A DNA stretch of 64,000 nt from CAWBVG01 sp963792175 (GCA_963792175.1 CAWBVG010000010.1:36596-100595); one strand, 5' to 3'; counted from the stretch's first letter, positions 10,110-21,358 are shown. Numbers and translations are program-made. Notes: a model not told the origin generated them from the letters alone.

Positions 10110-11139
10110 CTAGAAACGCCAGAACGGAGACAGCGCGCGTGTCGCGGCCTCCACCGCCGCCCGCCCGCGATCGGAGGCCACCCCCGATCGCGGCCAGCGC
10201 GCGGGCTGCGGCGATCCGTTGAGCGTTTCGGCGACGGCGTCGAGCGACGCGGCGAGCGCCTGAAGGTCGTAGCCGCCTTCGGTGACCAGCGCCATGCGGC
10301 CCTGGCCATGCCGCTCGGCCACCGCGCGCAACTCGGCGGTCATCGCCGCGAACGCATCGGTCGAGAGGCGCATGCCCGCGAGCGGATCGCGCTCGTGAGC
10401 GTCGAAACCCGCCGACACGATGACCAGATCGGGCTTGAATTGCCGAGCACCGGCAGGATGACCGCGCGAACGCCGCTGATAGTCCTCGTCGACCGCGCCG
10501 ACCTCGAGCGGCAGGTTCACCGTGAACCCGCGCCGGCGCCGCGACCGACTTCGCCCGCCGCGCCGGTGCCCGGATAGTACGGAAACTGGTGGGTCGAGAC
10601 GTAGAGCACGTGCGGGTCGTCTTCGAAGATGTGCTGCGTGCCGTTGCCATGATGACGTCGTAGTCGACGATGGCGACCCTCGCGGCGCCGTTGGCGCGCG
10701 CGTGCGCGGCCGCGACGGCGACGTTGTTGAACAGACAGAATCCCATCGCGCGATCGCGCTCGGCGTGATGGCCGGGCGGACGCACCAGCGCGAGCGCGCT
10801 GCGCTGTGGGGCCGCTCATACGAGGTCGACGGCTTGCACGGCGGCGCCGGCCGCCAGCAGCGCAATCTCGTGGGACTCCGGCGATGTGTAGGTGTCGGGG
10901 TCGAGCTTGACGGCGCGGCCGGCCGTTTCCGAGATGCGGCGCAGGTAGCTCGCCATCGTGAACCCGCAGCAGTTGCTCGCGCGTGGCGGCCGACGGAGGG
11001 ACCACGTCGACGCCTCGCGACTCCACCGGCCGGCCACGACATCCATGACCTCGGCCCGCTCCGGCCGTTCCGGGTGACCCGGCGGCGTCTGGTGTTCCGC
11101 AAAGCGTTCGGTGTGAATCAGGGTCAGCGACATCGGCAT
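10110..11139 (-). CDS. Histone-deacetylase-like (AcuC/HDAC family) hydrolase, frameshifted
   Basis: A zinc-dependent amidohydrolase of the arginase/deacetylase fold. It begins MPMSLTLIHTERFAEHQTPP, followed by GHPERPERAEVMDVV. Catalytic motifs are present across frames: VRPPGHHAERDRAMGFCLFN (tandem histidines), HGNGTQHIFEDDPHVLYVST with the preceding IVDYD (Asp/His metal ligands), then VSAGFDAHERDPLAGMRLST and LVTEGGYDLQALAASLDAV. Several single-base shifts break the frame (for example near 10640 and 10830). Bacterial members deacetylate acetyl-lysine proteins such as acetyl-CoA synthetase, or acetylpolyamines; the substrate cannot be told here. The gene lies alone, tail-to-head with sdhC about 150 bases away. 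Confidence 0.88.
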
Positions 11140-11151
11140 CAGTCTAACGGT

Positions 11152-11189
11152 CAGCTCTCGGCTTCTAGCTTTCGGCTATCAGCTGTCAG
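11152..11189. repeat. Tandem-word spacer, single arm (CAGCTTTCGGCTAT word)
   Basis: Degenerate copies of tcagct/ttcggct/tatcagct lie between two divergent starts (11139 minus and 11205 plus). The reverse-complement arm seen in other spacers is missing here. The word is the same as at 31026-31100 and 60630-60730. Confidence 0.6.
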
Positions 11190-11204
11190 CCGTATACTGG
11201 CGCC

Positions 11205-12486
11205 ATGAAAACACGAACGTCCCGTCTGAGCTCCTTGCCTCGGCTGTTCCGCGGTGTTTCTCGGCAGGCGTCTGGCTGCAACCGGCCGCCTCGCAGGCCC
11301 CGAGCAGGAAACGCACGCGCAGCGCGCGTGAGCGCTTCCGTCAGATGTCCGCGAACTTCGAGGAAAGACCGGCCTGGCGACAGCCATTCAAGGGGATCAC
11401 AGCGAATGGGCAGATCGAGACGGGCCTGTTCGCCATCCGATCGACCGGCGTGTCGACCGAGCCGGTACGCAAAGCCGCCGAAGCGTTGCTCGCGTCGATC
11501 TCCAGGCGCAGCGCGCCAAGACGACGTTCGCGGTGGACGATCCGAATGGCGCAAGTGGATGAACCAGGACTTCTACATCCGCCAGGGCGTCAGCTTCCAG
11601 GAGATGAACGACGCGCAGCGCGAAGCTGGGATTCGCGCTGCTGCGCGCCGCGCTCAGCGCGAAGGGCTCAAGCAGACGCGCGACATCATGCGCCTGAACC
11701 ACACGCTCGGCGAGCTGACACAACGATTTCGATTTCGCTACGGCGAATGGCGCTACCACATCACCGTCATGGGCAAGCCGTCCGCGACCGAGCCGTGGGG
11801 CTGGCAGCTCGACGGCCACCACCTCATCATCAACTACTTCGTCCTGGGCGATCAGGTGGTGATGACGCCGTTCTTCGCCGGCTCCGAGCCGGTGATCGCG
11901 CCGATCGGGCAAGTTCAAGGGCACGACCGTGCTGCAGGACGAGCAGAACGCGGGCCTCGCGATGATGCAGGCGCTCGACGAGGCGCAGCGCAAGAAGGCG
12001 ATCCTCGAGGTGTCGAAGACCGGCAACAACAACCTGACCGAAGCGTTCAAGGACAACGTCGTGCTCGACTACGCCGGGCTCCGCGCCGACGCGCTATCGG
12101 CCGAGGCGCAGCGGAAGCAGCTGCTGGACCTGGTCGCGCTCTACGTCGGCAACATGGACGACGGCCACGCGCGCGTGAAGATGGACGAGGTGCGGCAGCA
12201 TCTCGACCAGACCTGGTTCGCCTGGATCGGCGACACCGACGACAGGCAGCGTCTTCTACTACCGCATCCACAGCCCGGTGATCCTGATCGAGTTCGATCA
12301 CCAGGCAGCCGGCCAACCTGCGGCAGTTCGCGGACGATCCGAACGCGCCCGAACCCGCAGCACATCCACATCGTCGTGCGCACGCCGAACGGCAACGACT
12401 ACGGCAAGGATCTGCTGCGCCAGCACTACCTGCAGCATCCACACGCGACGCCGGACAGTAGGTCTAGCAGCTCGGCCTCTCGATAA
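11205..12486 (+). CDS. DUF3500-family protein, frameshifted
   Basis: A protein of about 420 residues after repair, matching the DUF3500 family as I know it. It begins MKTRTSRLSSLPRLF with a poorly preserved export signal. Conserved text includes FKGITANGQIETGLFAIRST, FYIRQGVSFQEMNDAQREAG, DIMRLNHTLGEL, YGEWRYHITVMGKPS, GWQLDGHHLIINYFVLGDQV, MTPFFAGSEPVIAP, and near the end HIHIVVRTPNGNDYGKDLLR. The Trp/His-rich GWQLDGHHLIINY block is the family hallmark. Function is unknown; members are usually secreted or periplasmic. Frame changes occur near 11500, 11640, 11710, 11910 and 12250-12360, all rejoined by conserved sequence. Confidence 0.8.
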
Positions 12487-12879
12487 GCCGCTGCTATGTC
12501 GAAAACTGACGATGCGACGTCGTCGGCGAGATCCGCCTCGGATCCGGCCACTGTCCAAAGGAGGCCGAGCAAAATGCCCGCTGTGAAAGGACACACCCGT
12601 GGCTAGTGCTGCGAGAAGTCACGGGACCTGTACGTGAAGGGATTGGACTCATCGAATCGCTACTCGACCAAGGAAAGTGATAGTCCCCCAACCAGCGAAC
12701 GGTGTCAGACTCGTCGCCATCGCATGCCGTGCCTGCATCGTTACGACAACAACGAGAGTCCATCGTGCAGACAAGCTGAACCGCTCAGTGCGAGCGTTCC
12801 CGCTACCACTCGTCCTTAGTGGGTAGCCGCCAATAGCCAGGCGATGGACTCATCAGTGAATACCGCAATCGCCCGCCCG
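12487..12879. other. Gap with no recognised gene
   Basis: About 390 bases between the convergent DUF3500 gene and the PEGA/collagen-like gene. Translations on both strands give nothing I recognise and contain stops. It may hold the lost 3' end of the minus-strand gene, whose domain looks incomplete at 12880. No RNA gene or repeat was seen. Confidence 0.4.
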
Positions 12880-13567
12880 TCAATAGCCGGCAGTTGCGGA
12901 TTGCGGCGGCCGCATGTCACATGCGCCTGAGGCAGTTGCCAATGCTTGAACCAGATCGACGCTGTGACAGCGATCGGTCACCGTGCCGTTGCCACAGTTG
13001 GAGTAGCGATTGGAATTGTCGAAGCACGGCCCCGCGGCGTCTGTCGCGCCCTGGCCGTTCATGCCATTGCAGACGTAGGCGTCCACGGGTGGGATTCCCG
13101 CCGCGAAGATGCGCGCCACCGTTCGTGAGGCAACCGTGCTGATCTTCCGCCGGAGTAACCGACTGAACGTCGCAACTGGGCCGGTCGCTCCCGTATGTAC
13201 CGTTTGTCCCAGCGGGGCCAGCGTCACCCTTGTCGCCCTTTTGGCCCAGGAGGGCCTGGCGTCGGCGAGTGGGCAGCAACGTGACGCTGAGATTGTTGTT
13301 GCCGGACACGATTGTGGTAACCGTACGCGTGTCAGGGTTCCAGCCTGAACCGGCAAGTCTGCACGGTGACAGATGTGATCGCCCTCAGCCACGCTGACGT
13401 TCATCGGCGTGATCTTGCCAGTATTGACGCCATCGACGACGACTTGAGCGCCCGGAAGGGAAGGACGAGACCTTGAGCGTCGCGGCCTCGGCAGCAGCGG
13501 TCACAGCCAAAAGAAGGCCCAGAGGCAGATTGAAATCGGCAGCATCGTGCGCAAGAGTCTTCTGCAT
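12880..13567 (-). CDS. Secreted PEGA / collagen-like / DUF1566-like protein, frameshifted
   Basis: It starts at 13567 with MQKTLAHDAADFNL, then a hydrophobic signal (LPLGLLLAVTAAAEAA). A PEGA domain follows (TLKVSSFPSG, then a shifted VVVDGVNTGKITPMNVSVAE), involved in surface or wall association. Next is a short collagen-like Gly-X-Y run (GQKGDKGDAGPAGTNGT). The C-terminal part, with RIFAAGIPPVDAYVCNGMNG, AAGPCFDNSNRYSNCGNGTV and, one frame over, IWFKHW, resembles the start of a DUF1566/Lcl domain, which normally continues for over 100 residues; here it stops early at 12880. The protein is therefore either truncated or frameshifted. A cell-surface adhesive role is an inference from the domains. 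Confidence 0.6.
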
Positions 13568-13604
13568 GTGACTTGACCTCGTCCTCGTATCTGTTGTTTC
13601 TAAC

Positions 13605-15364
13605 CTACGCGAAGCCCGCGGTCGACGACCGCGCGGGTGACGGTCGGGTCGATCGAGGACACCGGCGACTCGCCGCCACCCAGGAATCCCCCGAAGTAGC
13701 GCCGTGAAAATCTTCTCGGCCGTCCGCGTCGCGAGTGCCTGCGTCGTCAGCGTCGGATTCGGGCCGCCGAGTCCGTTCGCCAGCGCCGAGTTGTCGGCGA
13801 CGAACAGGCGCTTCACCCACCGCGCTTCGGCGTTGGCGTCGAGCACGGAATCCTCGGCGCTCGTCCCATCCGCATCGTGCAGTGGCTGTGAATGACGAAC
13901 GGCGGCTTGTTGATGCGATAGACCTTCGTCGCGCCGAGCGCGCGCAGCAGCTCGACGGCCTTGCCGACCAGGAACTCGCGGTTGGCGATGCGTGCGCGCC
14001 GATCGGTTGCGGTGATGGATCTCGATCCGCGGCACCGGCCCGTGCTCGTCGGGCGGGAAGGTCTGCGACAGCGTCACGCCGTTCTGCATCTCGACGTCGT
14101 CGTCGGTGAAGACGTCGATGTTCAGCAGGCGATCGATGTTCGCCATCGCCTCCTTGAGATCCGTGCCGACCAGGCGGCCGACTGTCGGCGCCGTGCGCGC
14201 CGCCGGCAGGCCGTTGTCGTAGAAGCCGGGAATGCCGGCGATCGCTGAACGCGCTCAGGCCGCGTGCAGCCGGGCGTCTCGCCGACCGGCTCGAGCATGC
14301 CGACGCCGGGATAGTCGATGCGGCCGCCAGGCAGCCCGGGCCGCGCGACGAGCCGGTATCGAACGGCATCAGCCGATACCGCGTCGACGAAGTGATCGGT
14401 CAGCCCGCGTCCCACCCAGCCGTTCGGATTCGGCAGGCCGCTGTTCAACCACAGCCGCGGCGTCTCGACCGTGCCGCACGAGAGCACGATCGACGCGCGC
14501 CTCCTCGGTGAAGATCTCGCCGGTCGCTCCCACGCGCCACGTCACGCCGCGCGCGGCGCCGTGCCGTCGGTGTCGATGCGCGTCGCGAACGCGTCGGCGA
14601 CCAGCGTGACCGGCCTTGCCGGTCTCGACCAGGCGTCGGCGGTCAGCGCCATCGGGATGTAGCTGACCGACGTCGATCGCTTGGCCTTCAGATTGATCGG
14701 GCGCGCCAGCGGCTCGAAGCACCCTGCGAGCAATGGCCGCAGAACGTGCAGCCCTGCGCCGCGGGGAAATTGCAGCTGCGCGGATCGTCGGTCCGGCCGG
14801 CCGTCCCGCGCGGCTGCAGAATCGCGTTCTGCTGCGGCCGGAACGCCGCGCGGGTGATGTCCTTCGTGGTTCGAGCGGCAGGCCGAGCGCTGCGCGCCCT
14901 CGAAGAAGAACTGCTCCTTTAGCCCATCGGCGCCGTCTCGACCGGCAGCGTCGCCTCGACCCATTCGTAGTACGGCATCAGCTCGCGATAGCCGAACGGA
15001 AACAGATGTCGCGAGTCGTAGCGGTCGCGGTCGGCGCCCGTCGTAGTCGCTGAACACGCCGGGCGCGGCGCGCGGCGAGTTGCCCTGGTAGTGGTTCGTC
15101 GTCCCGCCGACGCCCGAGAGCTGAACGAACAGCGTGCTCTGGGCGAGCTCGCGCACCCACGGCGGCTTCGCGCGATCGGCCGGCCCGAAGCGGAAATAGC
15201 CGCTCGACGGATTGTTGCGTCGCTCTCGAAATGGGTCCAGTCTGCTCCGGGATCGGCGAACGCGGGCCCGCTTCGAGCAGCAGCACGTCGAGCCCGCGCG
15301 CGGCGAGCTCCTTCGCGACGACCGCGCCGCCGCCGCCCGCTCCGACGACGATGACGTCGCGCAT
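13605..15364 (-). CDS. GMC-family FAD oxidoreductase, frameshifted
   Basis: An FAD-dependent alcohol/sugar oxidoreductase. It starts at 15364 with the nucleotide-binding MRDVIVVGAGGGGAVVAKEL, then LDVLLLEAGP. Later parts in other frames include YDSRHLFPFGYRELMPYYEW, LSCGTVETPRLWLNSGLPN, GRGLTDHFVDAV, then the C-terminal signature RLFVADNSALANGLGGPNPT followed by LTTQALATRTAEKI. Length after repair is about 580 residues. The gene directly follows a Tat-exported small subunit (15391-16037), the usual arrangement of gluconate/sorbitol-type dehydrogenases. No cytochrome c subunit lies in the window. At least six frame changes are present, all mending to conserved GMC text. Confidence 0.85.
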
Positions 15365-15390
15365 GACTGTCCCCTCTCGTGTTCGCCGGA

Positions 15391-16037
15391 TCACCGCTGG
15401 TTGCGCTGCACGCCCGGGAAATATCCGAGAAATTCGTCCCGGCCGTCGGCGACGCCCTGGTAGTTGGACAGAGCGTCCAGCCGAGCGGCTCGCCGGTCAG
15501 CGATCGTGTCGCCGGATCAAAGGCGCCCGCCTCCGAGTAGCAGAAGAAGGCGACAAACGGCGGCAGCATACCGCCGAGCAGCTTCTAGCGCGCGTTGCGT
15601 CCATGATCTGAAAGACCGCCGCCTTCTCGGCAAAGGACAGGTTGGCGAACGGCGAGGCGAACGGTGCCGTCGCCGCGGATTGACGCTCTGCGCGAGGCCG
15701 TTCAGCGATGGCGGCGACCAGCGCCGAGAACTCGGCACAAACGGCGTCGACCGTCGAGCGTCGCAATCAGCACGTCGATCGACGCCGGCATCGACGCCGC
15801 CCGCCTCCGCTGTGCTGACACCCTGCGCCAGCGACTAAGCGTCGGAGCCCGGCACCACGAACGCCAGCAGTCCGTTGAACGTGTCGTGGACGAGATCGGG
15901 GCGCGGCCTGCGCGCCGTCGAGCCAGCCGCGACCCCTGACGAATCCGGTGCGCGTGTACGACAGCACCGGCAAGGCCGGCTGTCAGAAAGTGACCCAGAA
16001 ATCCGCGCCGTGACCTCCGCGTCCTTTCCTCCGTCAT
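15391..16037 (-). CDS. Gluconate 2-dehydrogenase subunit-3-like, Tat-exported, frameshifted
   Basis: Small subunit that accompanies GMC dehydrogenases. The start at 16037 gives a twin-arginine signal (SRRGFLGHFLTAGLAG). After a frame change comes LSYTRTGFVRGRGWLDGAQA, then PDLVHDTFNGLLAFVVPGSD. The C-terminal portion carries MLPPFVAFFCYSEAGAFDPA and LGWTLSNYQGVADGRDEFLG, ending FPGVQRNQR at 15391. The SEAGAFDPATRSLTG...GW pattern and the tail are typical of this small-subunit family. The GMC protein lacks its own signal, so it is probably exported piggyback through this subunit. Several frame changes are present. Confidence 0.75.
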
Positions 16038-16101
16038 GCGACCTCCGCAAGGCTGCTGTTGGAGCCATACGCGTCGGGGCGACGAAAATGGGCTCAACGC
16101 G

Positions 16102-16130
16102 TTGACGCGCTCGCTGTGCTGTGGTGTACT
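16102..16130 (+). promoter_or_regulatory. Candidate promoter for the ECF sigma / kinase pair
   Basis: TTGACG (16102-16107) and TGTACT (16125-16130) are separated by 17 bases. They lie about 65 bases upstream of the GTG start at 16196. The match to a housekeeping promoter is moderate. Confidence 0.4.
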
Positions 16131-16195
16131 GCCCGGCCTCTCGAAGGCTCTGATCTCGTTCGTTTGCCTGGAGTTATACGCGCGGCGGAGGTACG

Positions 16196-16785
16196 GTGTC
16201 CGAGCGGGGCGGCGCGGAAATCACGGGGCTACTGCGTCAATGGCAGGAGGGCAGTCAGGAGGCGTTCGATCGCCTGGTGCCCCTTGTCTACGACGAGCTT
16301 CGCGCTGTCGCGTCGCGTCATCTCGCCCACGAAATCGCGGCCCGACCGCCTGCAGACGACGGCCGTGGTGAACGAGGCGTATATGAAGCTGTTCGGCCAG
16401 CGGCAGGTCGACTGGCAGAACCGCGGGCACTTCTTCGCGATTGCGGCAAAACTGATGCGCCGCATCGTCGTCGATCACGCCCGCCGCGGCCGCCGCGAAA
16501 AACGCGGCGGCGGCGGTGTCGTCATCCCGCTGAGACGACACGGTCCAGGCACCCGAGAACCCGATCGATGTCGTGGACGCTCTCGATCTCGATCGGGCGC
16601 TTCAGAAACTGGAACAGTTGGACCCGGCTCAGGGTCGCGTGGTGGAGCTGCGATTCTTTGGCGGGCTGACGGTCGAGGAAACCGCGGCCGCACTCGGGAT
16701 TTCGCCGGCGACCGTGAAGCGGGAATGGGCGATTGCGAAGGGCTGGCTGTATCGCGAGTTGACCGGCGAGCCATCTGCTGGCTAG
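16196..16785 (+). CDS. ECF-type RNA polymerase sigma factor, frameshifted
   Basis: A sigma factor of about 195 residues of the Sig-70 'ECF_X6'-like group common in Acidobacteriota and Planctomycetota. It starts with GTG at 16196 (MSERGGAEITGLLRQWQEGS). Region 2 reads FDRLVPLVYDELRAVASRHL, then TAVVNEAYMKLFGQRQVDWQ and HFFAIAAKLMRRIVVDHARR. Region 4 reads LEQLDPAQGRVVELRFFGGL followed by TVEETAAALGISPATVKREW. Frame changes near 16340 and 16540 split the ends. The kinase gene starts 4 bases after the stop, so the two are one operon. No anti-sigma factor is present; in this group the linked kinase is thought to provide control. Confidence 0.9.
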
Positions 16786-16789
16786 CAGC

Positions 16790-19700
16790 ATGACGCCCGA
16801 GGACTGGCAGCGGATTAAGGCGGTTTCGGCAGCGGCGTTCGAACGTCCAGAGCCGGAGCGTCCGCGGAATGTCGCCGCCGCGTGCGGCGGCAATGCCGAC
16901 TTCGAGCGAGAGGTCAACTCGCTGCTCGCCTCGATGGCGCAGGCCTCGAGTCTCTTTGAGGGCCGCGTTTTCGCGCTTCCAGAGGCTGCCGCCGAAATCC
17001 TGTCGCGGACCACGCAGTTCACGGCCACAATGATCCGCGCCGCAATCGACCGCGCGTCAACGCGACGCTTCCAGAACGGCGAGTTCGTGAACGGGCGGTA
17101 CCGCGTCGAAAGCCTGGCGGGCGAAGGCGGCATGGGATCGGTGTATCGCGTGTCCGATACCGCGACCGGGCGGACGCTCGCGCTCAAGGCTATCGGCGGC
17201 CGAATCCGCTCGGTCACGCTCTTCAAGATCGAGTTCCGGACGCTGGTTGAGCTCTCCCACCCCCATTTGGCGCACAGTTACGACTTCGAACCGATCGCCG
17301 GATCCGACGACTACTTCTTCACGATGGATTTCGTCGACGGCATCAACATCTACGAGGCGGCCAAGGGTTTGCCGTGGCCGCGCGTGCTCGACCTGGTCGT
17401 GCAGCTGTGTCGCGCGCTGGCTTACGTCCACAACCGCGGCGTGGTTCATCGTGACATCAAGCCGAACAACGTGCTGGTGGCGCCGGACGGCGTCGTCAAG
17501 CTCCTCGACTTCGGGCTCGCCGGTACTGGCGACGAAATGCTCGCGGCCATGGGGACGCCGTCGTATCTCGCGCCGGAGATCCAGGATGCTCATCGCGGCG
17601 ATCATCGCAGCGACTTGTACGGCCTCGGCGTACTCTACGTATCAGCTGCTGACGGTTCGACTACCTTTCACCGGCGTCGACGTCACTGATCTGCTGCGCC
17701 AGCACGCCTACGCGCCCATCGTCTGGCCCGACGGACTGGATTTGCCAGCGTGGTTGAAGAACATCGTCACGCAGCTCTGCGCGAAGCAGCCCGCCGACCG
17801 GTTCCGTGGTGCCGTAACCAGGTGATCGAATCGATCAATCGGCTTGGCGGACTGCGGCACCCGGTCGACACGGTCGCGACACGCGAAAGCTACGTCGTAT
17901 CCGGCCGGTTCGTCGGACGCCAGCACGAACTGGACACGGTGTCCGCGTTCGTGAACGGGCGGCTGACCGGACGTGTTTCAGAGGCTGACCCGATGGCGTT
18001 CGTCGCCGGCGCCAGCGGCGTCGGCAAGTCGCGTTTGCTGCGTGAACTCCGCCACAAGGTGCAGCTCGATCGTCAGCGTTTCATCGAAGGACATTGCTTC
18101 GAAGGTGCATTGGCGGAGTACGCCCCGCTGGCCGAAGCGCTCTCGCAGCTGGTGCCACTCGCCGAATCGTGCGGCGGCGGCTCGATCGTCGACCGCTACG
18201 TCGGCGAGCTCGTGAAGATCGCGCCGGCGCTTGGACAGCACCGGACGCCATTCCGCCGCCGCCGGCGCTGACCACGGCCGAAGCGGAGCGCGCACGACTG
18301 TACGACGCCGCGGCCGGCTTCTTTCAAGAGATCAGTGGCCAACTGCCGTTCGTGCTTTGCATCGACGATGCGCAATGGGCGTCGCGTGGCACGATCGACA
18401 TCCTCAGCTATCTGCGGCGCTCGATCGCGACAGGCCGAACAGCGAGGCGATCGCGTTCGCCTGGCGTTGCTCCTCACATATCGCGATGAGGAAATCGCGG
18501 GCCGACCGATCGAATCGCTGCTCGCCGATTGGCGCGAACGACGACGCCCGTGGTTCGCCTGGCGCCGTTGACGCCGCAGGCGATGGAGCGCCTGCTGGTT
18601 TCGATGTTCGGGCTGGACAGCATCTCCGCCTGCCTTCATCTCGCGGGTGCTGGACGTTGCGGCGGGCAGCCCGTTTTTTCTCGAAGAGGTGATGCGCGGC
18701 CTCGTGGAGAACGGATCCGTATTCGTCGAGCACGGCGCCTGGCACACGGCTTCTTCGCTCGGCGAACTCGAAGATCCCGCCGACGGTGGTCGCGGCGTTA
18801 CGGCGCCGCCTCGCGATGATCCCGAGCGAAGAGCCGCTCGAACTCCTCCGCCTGCTGGCGGCCTACAAGAAACCGATGTCGACGGCGTTGCTGGCCGCAG
18901 TTGCGCAGAGGCCGATCGAGCGGATTGACGAGGCGCTCGACGAGTTGTCGCGCCGCCGGATGGTCACAGCAGTGGACGCGGCGGAACGACTGTTTCGCAC
19001 CACGCACGATGCTCTGCGCACGACGGTCTACGAAGACATCGGAGCCGAGACGTCAGGCCGGTTCACTCTGAGAATCGCACGCGGTCTCGAGCGAGTCGCA
19101 CGATCGCCGGGCAATCCAGGCTTTCCGAGCTGGCCCACCATTATCGGGCGGGTGGTGAACGCGACAACGCCTTGAAGTATGCGCTGCTGGCCGGTCAATC
19201 AGCGGTGAAGGTCTATGCGAACGACGAGGCGATGGAGCATCTCGAGCATGCGCTGGAGTTGCTGTCACCTCAGGCCGTGGTCCAGCGCCGCCAGACCCTC
19301 GAGCAGCTGGCCGACGCCTGTTTCCTGGCTGGCCGGTATGAGCGGACCAAGACGCTGTTGGCCGAGCTCGATCGAAACGCGGTCGGGATGATCGACAAGG
19401 TGCGCATCCAGCGGAAGCGCGCCGAAGTCGTCGGTTACAGCGCCGGTACGCCCGGCGAAGCCGTGGACTTTCTGTGGACCGCGGCCCAACAGCTGGGAGC
19501 CACACGACCGTCGTCCCGGGCGACCTACCTCGCGGGCACGGCCCAGCGCGCTTGGAAGGCACTTCGCCCAGCGGTGGCTCCCCGTCGCACCGCGCGCCGC
19601 CGCCGAGGCCGAGCGGCGCCGCCTCGCCGAACTGGCGACCATGTACCTACGGATTGGTTACTTCAGTTTCTTCAGCGATCCGCTGCTGCTGTTCCTGCCC

Positions 19701-20784
19701 GTGCTACGTGCCGCCAACATTGTCGACCGAATCCCGGACAGCCGCGAGGACTCGCAGGTGTATTCGATGGCGGGAGTCGCGCTGGCTGGTCTCGGCCTGA
19801 AACAGCGTGCGCTTCGAATACGGGCAGCACGCCATTCAACAGGCGACGCGCTGCGGTTCGCCGTGGCAGGTGGCCAACGCCGAAAGCTTTCACGCGATCG
19901 TCCTGGTGGAAACCGGGCACTGGGCGCACGCTTTCGATCACGCCGTGCGCGCCCGGACTGCCTTCGCGGCGTGCGGCGACCATTTCCAGCTCGCTGTAAG
20001 CGCCTACCACATGATTGAGGTGTTGCACGCCAATGTGGCGACCTGGCGGCGGCGGCCGCGCGCGGGCGTGAAGAGGTCGCGGTCTTCGAACGGCTGGACC
20101 TGCAGATGATTGGGAAAGGCTTGTACACGGTGCTTCGGCCGTGTACTGGCGAAAAGCGGGCCACGAAGACGGTCATCGCGGTCGGGACGGCAGATGCTGG
20201 AGCTCGCGGAACGGGGGGCCGACAAACTCAGCACGGTGTTCGCGGAGATGGGGCTCGCCGACTCGCTGCTCCAGTTTGGGCGCTTCGACGAAGCCATCGA
20301 TCACCTCGAACGCGGCCTTGCCATTCGCGATCGCGATCGATTCAACACCTACGTCGTGGCACAGAGCAGCGCGCTGTTGGTTCAGGCATATGCCGCCAAA
20401 ATCCGGGCGACCAGATCACCCTTCACAGGTTCGATGCGGCGGTCATTCGAGCGGCGCGTGAAACAGGCGGTGAGCGCCGGCCGTCGCTTCTCGCCGATGC
20501 GGAGCTCGGCATATCTCTCACGCGGCCTTGCCTGCCACTTTGCGGGCCGGCCCGCAGAAGCGACCCGCTGCTTCGAAGAAGCGGCAAGGCAGGCCTCTGC
20601 ATTGGGCGCGAAGCTGTGGGAGGCCGATGCTCATTTCGAGCACGGCCTCGCGCTTCTGGAGAGCGAGGGTTCGAGAAGCCTACGAGCCTGCGGAGAGCTG
20701 ACGCGGGCGCGGGCCCTCTACGAGACATGCGGCGCGAAGCCGCGCGAGCGCAGCGCGGCCGGCGCGCTTTCACAACTGCGCTAG
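16790..20784 (+). CDS. Ser/Thr protein kinase with AAA ATPase and TPR regions, frameshifted
   Basis: A giant signalling protein, about 1330 residues after repair. The kinase domain (residues about 105-330) has the glycine loop GEGGMGSVYRVSD, lysine LALKAIGG, catalytic VVHRDIKPNNVLV, LLDFGLAG and PSYLAPEI, so it is probably active. It is followed by an AAA/NACHT-like ATPase with FVGRQHELDTVSAFVNG, Walker A AGASGVGKSRLLREL, and a Walker B-like LCIDDAQWASRGTIDIL. The rest consists of TPR-like helical repeats up to 20784 (for example FGRFDEAIDHLERGLAIRDR). No transmembrane helix was found between kinase and ATPase. The layout resembles PknK-like regulators. More than ten frame changes are present. 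It probably controls the sigma factor encoded just upstream. Confidence 0.85.
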
Positions 20785-20794
20785 AGCCATTCGT

Positions 20795-21273
20795 TCATGC
20801 CTTCCCGGTCCGCTGCCGTTTCCGATACGCAGCAGACGCCCCGAGACCGAAGGCGATCAGGCCGGCCGTCGCCGGCTCAGGCACTTGATCGACGACTGTC
20901 ACAGCATCGGTGATCGACGGATTCAGCCGTCGCCAGTCGGATCCGAGAAACGCGTCGGATGCAGCGACCCAAGTGAACCGTGCAGTGCGACCGTCACCGA
21001 GCCGCCCTCGAATGCACGAACACTGCCCAACGGTTCCAGTGTCAGAGGATGGAGGACCGGGGTGCCGTCGCCATTCCGGAGAACGATGTAATCCGCGTTC
21101 TGCGCGGGTGTGCCCGTGTTCGACGTGAGGTCCAAGTGCAGAATGCCGGAAAACACATGATCGACGCTCGCGATCCGCGCGTTGATGGTGACGAAGTCGG
21201 CGTCGCCTGTCCACAGGCCATTGGCGAACGTCAGTGTTCCGAGATCCAGTTCATCATCCGGGTCGCCGTCCAT
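20795..21273 (-). pseudogene. Remnant of a PEP-CTERM surface protein
   Basis: The C terminus is a clear PEP-CTERM sorting tag (VPEPATAGLIAFGLGASAAY, then RKRQR) that exosortase would recognise. Upstream, DLGTLTFANGLWTGDADFVT and VFSGILHLDLTSNTGTPAQN resemble the 'choice-of-anchor K' exported domain. A frame change lies near 20960. The first usable ATG is at 21273 and no signal peptide is present; the open frame upstream runs into the VapBC promoter region. I infer a 5'-truncated remnant, perhaps cut when the toxin-antitoxin pair arrived. Confidence 0.6.
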
Positions 21274-21321
21274 GAAACCGCTCGGCCGGTACGTCAGTGG
21301 AAGGGATGGCGGTTTGGGCCG

Positions 21322-21350
21322 TTGACATCTGATGCGTGATGCGAGATGAT
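21322..21350 (+). promoter_or_regulatory. Candidate vapBC promoter
   Basis: TTGACA (21322-21327), a 17-base spacer and GATGAT (21345-21350). The antitoxin ATG is at 21359, so transcription would start within a few bases of it. No Shine-Dalgarno sequence is visible, which would fit a leaderless mRNA. Confidence 0.4.
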
Positions 21351-21358
21351 CCTGTACG

